Positions 1-6,954 are shown, counted from the first letter of the stretch. The stretch is 15,082 nt of DNA from Amarobacter sp035326025 (GCA_035326025.1 DAOKYT010000065.1:1-15082); one strand, 5' to 3'. Numbers and translations are program-made. Notes: generated by a model from the sequence alone, not told the origin.

Positions 1-134
1 GAGGAAGCGCACCATCTGGGCGGAAGGCTACCAGAACATGCGTGCGCCCGCACCTGGAATGAGCACGAAAGCCGGGCGTTACGCCTTGCCCGTGCCCGCG
101 TTGTCCCGGTACTCCCCCATGGAGATGCGTTGCC
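1..134. other. Left edge, no assignable gene
   Basis: This stretch may hold the end of a gene that starts outside the window. One plus frame stops with TGA at 58-60 and the other two run open into the next gene. None of the short translations is recognisable, so I make no call. A GGAG at 121-124 serves the gene starting at 135. Confidence 0.3.
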
Positions 135-344
135 ATGCTGCAGGACCCGATTTCGATGTACGAAGATGCGCGGCGGCGCAACCAGCAACGGATAGCGGAG
201 GGCGCGCGGCGGCAGGCCTTGCGCCGGGGACGGCGTGACCGGGGCTGGCGCCACGCGGCGGCGGCCATGCTGCGCGGGGTCGCCGATGCGCTCGACGGAC
301 AGGCGCCAGCAGGGCGTCCGGGCCGGGCGCTGGAAGACGTGTAA
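135..344 (+). CDS. Small basic hypothetical protein (69 aa)
   Basis: I do not recognise a family. The 69-residue product is strongly basic: residues 13-40 are rich in Arg and Gln and look like a charged amphipathic helix, followed by an Ala-rich helix and a Pro/Gly-rich tail. There is no signal peptide and no clear membrane segment. Third codon positions are overwhelmingly G or C, as in the confident genes here, which supports it being real. The ATG at 135 has a GGAG (121-124) at ten bases' spacing. A role in nucleic-acid or membrane-surface binding would be a guess from charge alone. Confidence 0.55.
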   Translation: MLQDPISMYEDARRRNQQRIAEGARRQALRRGRRDRGWRHAAAAMLRGVADALDGQAPAGRPGRALEDV

Positions 345-350
345 CAGCCA

Positions 351-386
351 TTGTTTCGCAAAATCCCCCGATAAAATTGCGCAATT
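351..386 (+). promoter_or_regulatory. Candidate promoter with 12-bp palindrome upstream of the globin sensor
   Basis: TAAAAT at 372-377 matches the bacterial -10 consensus at five of six bases. TTGTTT at 351-356 could be a weak -35, with a short 15-base spacer. A perfect palindrome, AATTGCGCAATT (375-386), overlaps the end of the -10 and the expected start point. This AT-rich patch stands out in GC-rich surroundings. A repressor binding the palindrome would block initiation. That function is inference; the palindrome and hexamer are seen directly. Confidence 0.45.
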
Positions 387-395
387 CCGCGGTTG

Positions 396-426
396 AGGGA
401 CTTCCCTGATGTAAGCGCCGTAGGCG
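396..426 (+). promoter_or_regulatory. Two small hairpins in the 5' leader
   Basis: AGGGA (396-400) faces TCCCT (403-407), and CGCC (416-419) faces GGCG (423-426) across a three-base loop. Each is small, but they lie between the candidate promoter near 377 and the large hairpin at 445-484, so they may be parts of one folded leader RNA. Confidence 0.25.
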
Positions 427-444
427 AAAAAGGAGCATGGCGGA

Positions 445-484
445 GCGGAATGGTGGCCGTGCTCACCCGGCCTAACCACTCCGC
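445..484 (+). promoter_or_regulatory. Long imperfect hairpin in the leader of the globin sensor
   Basis: GCGGAATGGT (445-454) pairs with ACCACTCCGC (475-484) with one A-C mismatch. GGCC (455-458) pairs with GGCC (469-472), leaving a two-base TA bulge and a ten-base loop at 459-468. Thirteen pairs form one near-continuous stem. A ribosome-binding-like GGGGGAG follows at once (485-491). The shape suits a leader RNA element that could control translation or termination. I do not recognise a known riboswitch consensus in it. No T-run follows, so it is not a classic terminator. Confidence 0.4.
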
Positions 485-569
485 GGGGGAGATCCATGCC
501 GCGTCAGTTTGGCCAGGCCCCGACGGGAGTACGAGACGACGAGTTGCGCGTCCTCCTGAACTCCGCGAT

Positions 570-588
570 CGCACGGTTTGTCCGTGCG
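570..588 (+). promoter_or_regulatory. Perfect 7-bp stem-loop in leader
   Basis: CGCACGG (570-576) pairs perfectly with CCGTGCG (582-588) around a five-base TTTGT loop. A further hairpin, GGCGG (614-618) with CCGCC (625-629), follows. Both lie upstream of the chosen sensor start at 692 and add to the evidence that this is a structured untranslated leader. Confidence 0.35.
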
Positions 589-691
589 GGACCCGGCAGC
601 ATCTCTCCAGTGGGGCGGCACGTTCCGCCGACGCCGAGGGCTCGCCGGGGTGCGGAAAACGGCGCGGCTCGCCTGGAATGGGGAGTCAAAC

Positions 692-2332
692 ATGGCAACG
701 AGACTTGCGGACCGGCTCAAGGTTGATTCAGCCGACCGGGCACTTCGCCTGAAATGGATCGGGGTCACCGCCGAAGACGCGCGGCTCATACACGAGGCCG
801 CGCAACACCTTCGGCCCGAAGCCGATCGCATCGTCCGGGCCTTTTACGATTACAGTGCCACGTTTCCCGAGTGGCAGGCGAAGGTCGCCGGTGCTGGCAC
901 CACCCGCGCCCGGCTCGAAGCGGCGCAAAAGGACTATTTCCTCCGGGTGCTCGAGGCACGCTTCGATGAGGAGTACTTCGAACACCGCTTGCGGGTTGGT
1001 GCCGCTCACGCCCGGCTGAACATCGAACCGCGCTGGAACGTCGGAAACTACGGCACCTACATCGAACTCGTGTTTCCGATCCTGGCGCGCCATCTCAAGG
1101 GGGAGCGCCTGGCACGCACCGTCGCCGCGTTCGCCAAGGTCTTCGTGCTCGATATCTCCCTCGCCGTGGAAACGTTCATCAGTGAGGGCGTGCTGGAAAA
1201 GCTTGTTGACATCCACGATACCCTCGGCGCACCTCTGCGGAACCTTGGTGCCGGGATCTCCGAGGTGGATTCGGCAACCCGCGAGATCGCTAACGCGGCA
1301 TCGGACGTGGCCCGCGGTGCCACAACGCAAACGGCGGCCATGGCGACCTTCAGTTCTGAGATCGATGAGATCAACGCCGCGAGCGCAAGTGTCGCGACCG
1401 CGGCCGCCGGGCAGCTTGCGGCAGTCGGGACGGCGGTGGAGGCGACTGGAGCCGTGAGGGAGGCGCTCACCAGTGTCGGCGTGGCCTCGCGGGCGGCAAC
1501 CGAGCGCGGGCAGGCTGCCCTGGTGCAGGCTCGCGAGGGGACTGACGCCGTGCAGCATACAATCGACGCGATGGCAACGATTCGTGCCACCGTCCTTCAG
1601 ACCGCGGGCGAGGTCGAACAGCTCGGGAAACAGGGGTCGCAGATCGGCGCCATTGTGCAGGTAATCGATGACATCGCCGCCCAGACCAACCTTCTTGCCT
1701 TGAACGCCGCGATCGAGGCAGCCCGCGCCGGTGAACAGGGCCGTGGCTTCGCCGTGGTCGCCGAGAATGTACGCTCTCTCGCCGAACGGACCGCCGTTGC
1801 CACGAAGGAGATTGCCTCTCTGATCGCCGGCGTCCAGAGCGGGACCGCACGGGCCGTCCGGGCCATGGAACAGAGCATCGGCGACGTCGAGATGGGGGCC
1901 GGACGGGCCGAGACCGCCGGCGAGGCCCTGGCGCGCATTGTGGAGAGCGTTGACCTCGTCGTCGCGGAAATCAGCCGCATCTCCGATGCCTCCGGGTCGG
2001 TCGATGCATCCGCGGCCCGCCTGATGAGCGAACTCGAACAGGTTACGACCCTGGCGCGCGAGTCCACGCGCCTGGCCGGCGATATGAAGTCGGCCATCCA
2101 GCGGGTCGGCGGCGCGGTCGCCGATACCAGCTCCGCCGCCGAGGAGTCGGCGGCGGCAAGCCAGCAGGTCTCCGCCAGCGTCGAGGAGGTGTCCGCCCAG
2201 ATGTCGGAGATCTCCCGCGAGGCCCAGGCGCTTTCCGCAAGCACGACCGAACTCGGGGACTTCATCGCACGTTTCGGAGTCCTTGCGCACAACTCCCAGG
2301 GCGAGACGTTCCGCGGCGACCGCGCCGCGTGA
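692..2332 (+). CDS. Globin-coupled methyl-accepting chemotaxis protein (HemAT-like)
   Basis: A soluble haem-based sensor that would signal oxygen or another diatomic gas to the CheA/CheW kinase complex. Residues 15-175 form a protoglobin domain; the proximal haem histidine is most likely His106 in RVGAAHARLNIEPRWNVGNY, which matches the family motif. Residues 185-525 are a long Ala-rich methyl-accepting coiled coil, with the signalling hairpin at about 325-366 (core IAAQTNLLALNAAIEAARAG). There is no membrane segment, as in HemAT. I chose the ATG at 692 because GGGAG lies at 681-685 and the globin fold starts right after it; the frame also runs open back to 578, but that extension is Arg-rich and unlike the family. 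No che genes lie in the window, so it is an orphan receptor here. Family is confident; ligand and output are inferred. Confidence 0.93.
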   Translation: MATRLADRLKVDSADRALRLKWIGVTAEDARLIHEAAQHLRPEADRIVRAFYDYSATFPEWQAKVAGAGTTRARLEAAQKDYFLRVLEARFDEEYFEHRLRVGAAHARLNIEPRWNVGNYGTYIELVFPILARHLKGERLARTVAAFAKVFVLDISLAVETFISEGVLEKLVDIHDTLGAPLRNLGAGISEVDSATREIANAASDVARGATTQTAAMATFSSEIDEINAASASVATAAAGQLAAVGTAVEATGAVREALTSVGVASRAATERGQAALVQAREGTDAVQHTIDAMATIRATVLQTAGEVEQLGKQGSQIGAIVQVIDDIAAQTNLLALNAAIEAARAGEQGRGFAVVAENVRSLAERTAVATKEIASLIAGVQSGTARAVRAMEQSIGDVEMGAGRAETAGEALARIVESVDLVVAEISRISDASGSVDASAARLMSELEQVTTLARESTRLAGDMKSAIQRVGGAVADTSSAAEESAAASQQVSASVEEVSAQMSEISREAQALSASTTELGDFIARFGVLAHNSQGETFRGDRAA

Positions 2333-2356
2333 GGCTCTTGTTCGAGCAGCGGGGAT

Positions 2357-2386
2357 GCGGGCCCATGAATGCCCCCACGGGCCCGC
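2357..2386 (+). terminator. Candidate terminator after the globin sensor
   Basis: A perfect all-GC inverted repeat, GCGGGCCC (2357-2364) and GGGCCCGC (2379-2386), encloses a 14-base loop 24 bases after the sensor's stop codon. No T-run follows, so it would have to act without one or in a factor-assisted way. Confidence 0.4.
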
Positions 2387-2424
2387 GCCCCGCCCATCGG
2401 CTGGCGACGGGGCCATGCCGAACT

Positions 2425-2456
2425 CATAATGGACGGGGACACGAGCGGCCCCGTCC
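2425..2456 (+). promoter_or_regulatory. Promoter -10 and 9-bp inverted repeat before the SufR-like gene
   Basis: CATAAT (2425-2430) resembles a -10 box; I see no good -35. Overlapping its last base and covering the expected start point is a perfect inverted repeat, TGGACGGGG (2430-2438) and CCCCGTCCA (2449-2457), with a ten-base spacer. It lies 27 bases before the regulator's ATG. This is the usual position for an autoregulatory operator, although an RNA hairpin is also possible. Repressor binding is inference. Confidence 0.45.
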
Positions 2457-2484
2457 ACCATCTCGGGGGCACCAGGGACCGACC

Positions 2485-3162
2485 ATGCCGCCACCCACCC
2501 CTCTCGACCTCCTGCCTTCGACTCGCCGGCTCCTGCTCCTCGGGATCAAGGAACGCGGTGAAGCCACCGCCGAGCAGCTCTCGCGCGCAAGTTACCTCTC
2601 CATCGCGGCCGTGCGCATGCACCTGTATGCCCTGGAGGCCGACGGCTTTGTGAAGCACACCCGCCGCCGGGATGGGCCCGGGCGCCCCACGCACGTGTAC
2701 CGGTTGACCCCGCTGGGGGAGGAGCTTTTCCCCCAGGGCTATGCCGGCATCTCGGTGGCGTTGCTCGCCGCCATCGATGCCCACCCCGAGTGCAAGCCCC
2801 GGGTGTTCGACATCCTCGCCGCGCAGCAGGAGGAGCAGGCCCGCGCGGACGTTACCGCCTCAACCGTTGAAGGCCGCATCGCCGAGGTGACTGCCGGGAA
2901 GGAGCGCCATGGCTTCTTTCCGAAGTGCGAGGCCGTCGCCGAGGACGAGTGGCTCATCGTGCTCCGGCACTGCCCGATCATCCGGGTTGTCCGCGAATAC
3001 CCGGAATTCTGCGAGGCCGAGCGCCGCGCCGTCCTCGCGGGCACCGGGGCGTCTCTCGTGGAGGTCGTGAGTTCGCGAGCCCGGGGCGCACTCCACTGCT
3101 CCTTCAGGGTTCGGACCGAGGCCACCCCCCGGGAGTCTGGCGCGGAGGCAGCCGGCGGATAG
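2485..3162 (+). CDS. SufR-like winged-helix transcriptional regulator with candidate Fe-S cysteines
   Basis: A DNA-binding regulator of 225 residues. Residues 13-80 form a winged helix: a recognition-helix region (RASYLSIAAVRMHLYALEADG), a basic GPGRPTHVY wing and the typical end LTPLGEELFPQGY. This arrangement is diagnostic of the SufR/DeoR-like group. The C-terminal region carries Cys163 (RHCPI), Cys176 (PEFCEAE) and Cys205 (LHCSF), spaced C-x12-C-x28-C. That matches the cysteine pattern by which SufR proteins hold an Fe-S cluster and sense iron or oxidative stress. The ATG at 2485 has AGGGA at 2474-2478. No suf genes are in the window; the nearest downstream gene, 105 bases away, is a flavin monooxygenase, so the regulated target is open. 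A paralogue with a different target than suf is quite possible. Confidence 0.8.
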   Translation: MPPPTPLDLLPSTRRLLLLGIKERGEATAEQLSRASYLSIAAVRMHLYALEADGFVKHTRRRDGPGRPTHVYRLTPLGEELFPQGYAGISVALLAAIDAHPECKPRVFDILAAQQEEQARADVTASTVEGRIAEVTAGKERHGFFPKCEAVAEDEWLIVLRHCPIIRVVREYPEFCEAERRAVLAGTGASLVEVVSSRARGALHCSFRVRTEATPRESGAEAAGG

Positions 3163-3180
3163 TACCCCGGGGCCACTCGA

Positions 3181-3193
3181 CCCTGGACCAGGG
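3181..3193. promoter_or_regulatory. 13-bp palindrome between regulator and monooxygenase genes
   Basis: CCCTGG (3181-3186), a central A, and CCAGGG (3188-3193) form a perfect inverted repeat 74 bases upstream of the monooxygenase start. It could be an operator for the neighbouring regulator, but it does not share sequence with the repeat at 2430-2457. Only the palindrome is directly seen. Confidence 0.25.
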
Positions 3194-3267
3194 GCCATTC
3201 GGCCATCTCCGCCGGATTGGGCAGGATTTAGGGTCCCGCCCGAGACCAAGCCTTCGGGAGCGCCTTC

Positions 3268-4512
3268 GTGAAGTTCCACTGGTTCAGCCTGATGCCCTAC
3301 CCCGGCCTGCCCGAGGACTTCCGCCAAAATCACCGGAGCGCCTGGGTCGACGTGGACTCGCGCCTCTATGACCCGGTGAAGGGCCACCAGGTCTACAACG
3401 ATTCCCTGGACCTGCTCGAATTCGCCGCGGGCCTCGGGTTCGATGGTGTGGGAGTGAACGAACACCACGCCAATGCCTGCGGCCTCATCCCTTCGCCAGC
3501 CATCATGGCGGCCACGCTCGCCCGCCGCACCCGCGATGTCAGCATCGTCCTCCTCGGTCAGGCGATCGCGCTCTACAACCCGCCGACGCGCGTGGCGGAG
3601 GAAATGGCGATGCTCGATGTCATCTCCGGCGGGCGCTTGATCGCGGGCTTCCCTGTTGGCACGCCGATGGACACGAACTACGCCTTCGGCCAGAACCCGG
3701 CGACCCTCCGGGAGCGCTACGCCGAGAACCACGACCTCATCATCCGCGCGTGGACCGACCCTGGTGTCTTCGCCTGGAACGGCAAGTTCAACAAGCTCCG
3801 CTACGTGAATGTCTGGCCGCGCCCAATCCAGCGGCCGCATCCGCCGATCTGGATCCCCGCCGGCGGCTCCGTCGAAACGTGGGATTTCTGCGCCGGGAAG
3901 GGCTACAACTACAGCTGCCTCAGCTTCAACGGCTTCAAGCGTGGCGCCCGGTTGTTGACCGGGTTCTGGGACCGCATCGAGGCGCTGGGCAAGCCGTTCA
4001 ACCCCTACCAGGGCTCGTTTGCGCAGCACATCATCGTCGCCGGGAGCGATGCCGAGGCCGAGGAGAGCTACTTCCAGCACGCGCGCTATTTCTTCGATCG
4101 CTGCCTGCATGTCTACCCCGGCTTCGCCGGTGCGCCCGGCTATCGGCCCGGCGCGGCCATCGGGGCGGAGCCGCGGGCGCCGGTGGAGGGCGTCAGTTCG
4201 GGCGGCGCCGCCGGGAAGTCCTATCGCCAGTGCGTCGACGACGGCTTCCTCGTCGCTGGCGACCCGGACCAGGTGACCGGGCAGATGGAGCACCTGATCA
4301 AGTCGCTCCGCATTGGGCACGTGCTCTGCCTGCTGCACATCGGCGACATGCCTCGCGACAAGTGCGAGAAGAGCACCCGCCTGTTCGCGGAGCAGGTGAT
4401 GCCGAGGCTCCGGCACCTCTGGGAGGGCTACGAAGACCACTGGTCGCCGAAGCCCCTCGACGCGGGCCGCATGGCGAAACCCCGCACCATCCGCGACTCT
4501 GTGAAGGCCTGA
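3268..4512 (+). CDS. Luciferase-like (LLM) flavin-dependent monooxygenase
   Basis: A 414-residue member of the bacterial luciferase-like family, which uses reduced FMN (or F420 in some branches) to oxidise organic substrates. Support comes from the TIM-barrel landmarks: GFDGVGVNEHHAN (58-70) with the family EHH, DVISGGRLIAGFPVGTP (117-133), and RPHPPIWIPAGGS (189-201). The protein is somewhat longer than simple members, with an insert at about 285-320 rich in Gly and Pro. The start is GTG at 3268 with GGGAG at 3256-3260. The next gene, an alpha/beta hydrolase, begins 11 bases after its stop, so the two are almost certainly co-transcribed and may act on one substrate in sequence (oxygenation, then hydrolysis). 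The substrate cannot be read from the sequence. Family is confident, FMN is likely, and the pathway is unknown. Confidence 0.9.
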   Translation: MKFHWFSLMPYPGLPEDFRQNHRSAWVDVDSRLYDPVKGHQVYNDSLDLLEFAAGLGFDGVGVNEHHANACGLIPSPAIMAATLARRTRDVSIVLLGQAIALYNPPTRVAEEMAMLDVISGGRLIAGFPVGTPMDTNYAFGQNPATLRERYAENHDLIIRAWTDPGVFAWNGKFNKLRYVNVWPRPIQRPHPPIWIPAGGSVETWDFCAGKGYNYSCLSFNGFKRGARLLTGFWDRIEALGKPFNPYQGSFAQHIIVAGSDAEAEESYFQHARYFFDRCLHVYPGFAGAPGYRPGAAIGAEPRAPVEGVSSGGAAGKSYRQCVDDGFLVAGDPDQVTGQMEHLIKSLRIGHVLCLLHIGDMPRDKCEKSTRLFAEQVMPRLRHLWEGYEDHWSPKPLDAGRMAKPRTIRDSVKA

Positions 4513-4523
4513 GGGAAGCAGCG

Positions 4524-5303
4524 ATGGAACAGCTCACCGCGGTCATCCGCCAGGGCAAGGCGCCGGTCCACTACTTCCGTGGAGGCGCCGGTACGCCGGT
4601 GCTCTACCTGCACCACCTCGCCGGCCTCCAGGGTTGGGAGCCGGCCATCGCCGAGCTCGCCACGCGCTTCGACGTCATCGCGCCGTACCACCCGGGCTGG
4701 GGGCCGTCCGGGGGTCTCGACGAGATCGACGACGGCCTCGACCTTGTCCTCCACTACGTCGATTTCCTCGACTACCTCGGGCTCGATCAGGTGGACGTGC
4801 TCGGCCATTCCATCGGCGCGTGGATAGCGGCGGAACTGGCCGCTATCCGGCCCGACCGGGTTCGAAAGCTGGTGCTCGCCAACCCGCTGGGCATCTGGAC
4901 CGAAGAGCTCGGCGGCGAAGACCCGTTCGCCCAGGACCCCATGCGCGCGACGGAGGTGCTCTTCGCCGACCCCGCGCGACGCGAGAACCTCATCCTCCGG
5001 GATGGGACAGTGGACCCGCTGGAGAACTCCGTGCGGGAGATGAAGGACTTGAAGGCGGCCGCGAAGTTCCTCTGGCCCCTCGGCGATACGGGCGTCATCA
5101 AGCGCCTGCCCCGGATAACCGCGCACACCATCGTGGTGACCGGTGCGGGTGACCGCGTAGTCCCGCCCGCGTACGGCAGACTCTGGAAGAGCCAGCTCCA
5201 GTGGGCCGAGGCGAAGACGATCCTCGACGCGGGACACCTTGCGAACCTGGAACAGCCCAACCGCTTCGCCACCATCGCGGGGAGCTGGTTCACCGCTCCA
5301 TGA
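4524..5303 (+). CDS. Alpha/beta hydrolase
   Basis: A 259-residue single-domain alpha/beta hydrolase. The nucleophile elbow is GHSIG with Ser96; the likely acid is Asp210 (TGAGDRVVPP) and the likely catalytic histidine is His238 (DAGHLANLEQP). The oxyanion region around LHHLAGLQGW (29-38) is typical. There is no signal peptide, so it is cytoplasmic. The ATG at 4524 has GAGGGAAG (4511-4518) overlapping the stop of the monooxygenase gene, which suggests translational coupling. By context it probably hydrolyses an ester or C-C bond in the monooxygenase product, but esterase, dehalogenase and C-C hydrolase activities cannot be separated here. The plus frame is also open far upstream (from 3750), but that part lies inside the monooxygenase gene and is not real. 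Confidence 0.88.
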   Translation: MEQLTAVIRQGKAPVHYFRGGAGTPVLYLHHLAGLQGWEPAIAELATRFDVIAPYHPGWGPSGGLDEIDDGLDLVLHYVDFLDYLGLDQVDVLGHSIGAWIAAELAAIRPDRVRKLVLANPLGIWTEELGGEDPFAQDPMRATEVLFADPARRENLILRDGTVDPLENSVREMKDLKAAAKFLWPLGDTGVIKRLPRITAHTIVVTGAGDRVVPPAYGRLWKSQLQWAEAKTILDAGHLANLEQPNRFATIAGSWFTAP

Positions 5304-5370
5304 GGCACGAGCCCCGGTCATGCCTCGCCGCTCCCCTGCCAGACCGGCCGCGATTCGATACGCTGATGCC

Positions 5371-6456
5371 ATGAGCGAACCGTCGCCACCCATGGAGGCG
5401 GCTATTGCCGCCGCCCGCGCGGCCCGCGGCCACACGAGCCCCAACCCCTGGGTGGGCGCCGTGATCGTGCGCGATGGCAGGATTGTTTCGACTGGCGCCA
5501 CCTCGCCCTACGGCGGGCCTCACGCCGAGGCAGCCGCCCTGGCGAACGTCGATGCACGGGGCGCCACCCTCTACACCACCCTCGAACCGTGCGTGCCGTT
5601 TGAAGGTAAGCGCACACCACCCTGTTCGGACGCGATCATCGCCGCCGGCGTCGCGCGCGTGGTGGTCGGCATCCTCGATCCGCACGTCGGCGGCCCGGGC
5701 GTCGCCCGGTTGCGCGCGGCCGGCATCGCCGTCGAGGTGGGTGATGGGGCCGTCGCCATCACCGAACTGCTCCGGCCCTACCTGCGCTTCCGGAGCTCCG
5801 GCCGCCCCTATGTCATCGCCAAGTTCGCGGTCAGCCTCGATGGCATGGTGGGCGCGCCAGAGGCTGGCATTCGCTGGCTCACCGGCTCGCGTGCCATCGA
5901 ACGGGCGCACGAGGATCGCGCCTGGATCGATGCCATTCTGGTGGGCAGCGGGACGGTGATCGCCGATGACCCCTCGCTCACCGCGCGGCCCGGTGGAACA
6001 TCTGCTGCCCGGCAGCCCATCCGCGTCGTCCTCGATGGGCGCGGGCGCTCGCCGGTCCTGGCGCAGGTGTTCGGCGGCGATGCGCCAACCATCGCCGCAA
6101 CCTCCGCCGGGGCCCCCCGGGAGTGGAAGGAGGCGCTTCGCGGCCGCGGCGTGACCGTGCTCGAGCTCGAAAACGACGAGTCCGGCGTGAACCTGCATCA
6201 GCTCCTGGCGGCGCTTGGCCAGCGCAACATCGTCTCGCTCATCGCCGAGGGTGGACCGACCGTCCTTGCGGCCTTCTTCGCTGATGACCTGGTCGACGAG
6301 GTGCGCGCGTACGTCGCCCCGCGCCTGCTCGGCCAGGGCGTGCCGCTGCTGCCCCGGGGGCTTCTTCCGCAGCCAGTCGAACTGCGCGACGTGGTGGTCG
6401 AGCCGCTTGGCGCCGACGTGCTCGTGCGGGGCTACACTGGGAGGTGGTCGCCCTGA
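5371..6456 (+). CDS. ribD: RibD: riboflavin biosynthesis deaminase/reductase
   Basis: A bifunctional enzyme for two consecutive steps of riboflavin synthesis: deamination of the diaminopyrimidine from GTP, then NADPH-dependent reduction of its ribosyl group. The deaminase domain (8-130) has TSPNPWVGAV (22-31), zinc-ligand HAE (51-53) and TLEPC with Cys74, then TPPC with Cys85. The spacing C-x10-C is two longer than the usual PCxxxGxTPPC form. The reductase domain (145-361) has KFAVSLDG (151-158), LVGSGTVIADDPSLTAR (190-206) and AEGGPTVLAAFF (292-303). The 361-residue length is normal. The ATG at 5371 lacks a ribosome-binding site; TACGCT at 5359-5364 hints at a leaderless message. In-frame ATGs at 5320 and 5392 are alternatives. 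It lies between flavin-type genes, consistent with FMN supply, but the rest of the rib pathway is absent. Confidence 0.9.
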   Translation: MSEPSPPMEAAIAAARAARGHTSPNPWVGAVIVRDGRIVSTGATSPYGGPHAEAAALANVDARGATLYTTLEPCVPFEGKRTPPCSDAIIAAGVARVVVGILDPHVGGPGVARLRAAGIAVEVGDGAVAITELLRPYLRFRSSGRPYVIAKFAVSLDGMVGAPEAGIRWLTGSRAIERAHEDRAWIDAILVGSGTVIADDPSLTARPGGTSAARQPIRVVLDGRGRSPVLAQVFGGDAPTIAATSAGAPREWKEALRGRGVTVLELENDESGVNLHQLLAALGQRNIVSLIAEGGPTVLAAFFADDLVDEVRAYVAPRLLGQGVPLLPRGLLPQPVELRDVVVEPLGADVLVRGYTGRWSP

Positions 6457-6488
6457 GCGGCCGGGAACCCGCGCACACGGAGGGAGAC

Positions 6489-6950
6489 ATGGCGCGCAAC
6501 TGGATGGTCGTGGGCGGGCCGGAGATCTTCGCCAAGACCCGCGAGATGGGCTTCACCCGTCACGGCTTCAAGAGCACCCGGCGCAACATGGCCAACAGCA
6601 TTCAGCCTGGCGACCTGCTCGCCTTCTATGTCACTGGCAGGAAGCAGATCGCGGCAATCTGCCGGGTCACCTCGAACGTGGTCGAAGAGCACACCCGCAT
6701 CTGGCAGAGCGACAAGAAACCGAACGAACTGTATCCCTACCGCTGCGACATCGAACCGGTCGTCATCCTCGATGAGGACCGCTGGCTCGATGCCGAGCCG
6801 TACCACGACCGGTTTACGTGGACGCAACGGTGGCCACGGGCGAACTGGACGCTCGCCTACCAGGGCAACCTCCGCGAGATTCCGCAGGCCGACATGGACC
6901 TGCTGCTGGCGGACATGCAGGCGGCGGCGAAGGCCGCGTCGCGGTCCTGA
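6489..6950 (+). CDS. EVE-domain protein (PUA-like fold)
   Basis: A 153-residue protein that is essentially one EVE domain. The hallmarks are NWMVVGGPEIF (4-14), IQPGDLLAFYVTGRKQIAA (38-56), HTRIWQ (68-73), LYPYRC (81-86) and LAYQGNLREIP (122-131). EVE domains belong to the PUA superfamily and bind modified bases in DNA or RNA in an aromatic pocket; here the role is unassigned. The ATG at 6489 has a strong GGAGGGAG just upstream; an in-frame ATG at 6444 is less likely. It starts 32 bases after ribD and probably shares its transcript. No methyltransferase or restriction genes are nearby to suggest defence, so a housekeeping RNA or DNA role is as likely. Confidence 0.88.
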   Translation: MARNWMVVGGPEIFAKTREMGFTRHGFKSTRRNMANSIQPGDLLAFYVTGRKQIAAICRVTSNVVEEHTRIWQSDKKPNELYPYRCDIEPVVILDEDRWLDAEPYHDRFTWTQRWPRANWTLAYQGNLREIPQADMDLLLADMQAAAKAASRS

Positions 6951-6954
6951 TCGT

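Noticed and set aside
437..475. A 12-codon peptide ORF in the leader, possibly a leader peptide
   Set aside because: Its purine-rich site ends one base from the ATG, too close for efficient initiation, and the codons carry no run of one amino acid typical of attenuator peptides.
578..691. Upstream extension of the globin receptor to 578
   Set aside because: The added residues are Arg-rich and do not fit the globin family; a good ribosome-binding site precedes the ATG at 692.
728..2494. 588-codon minus-strand ORF
   Set aside because: It is the antisense of the globin receptor; His, Gly and Asp-rich shadow translation, no family features.
2860..4440. 526-codon minus-strand ORF
   Set aside because: Antisense shadow of the regulator and monooxygenase genes; no domain recognised.
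3750..4523. Long plus-frame extension before the alpha/beta hydrolase
   Set aside because: It is inside the flavin monooxygenase gene in another frame and its translation is Arg/Pro-rich shadow sequence.
4855..4870. GGGTTCGAAAG, similar to a tRNA T-loop
   Set aside because: It lies inside the hydrolase coding frame and no acceptor or anticodon stems can be built around it.
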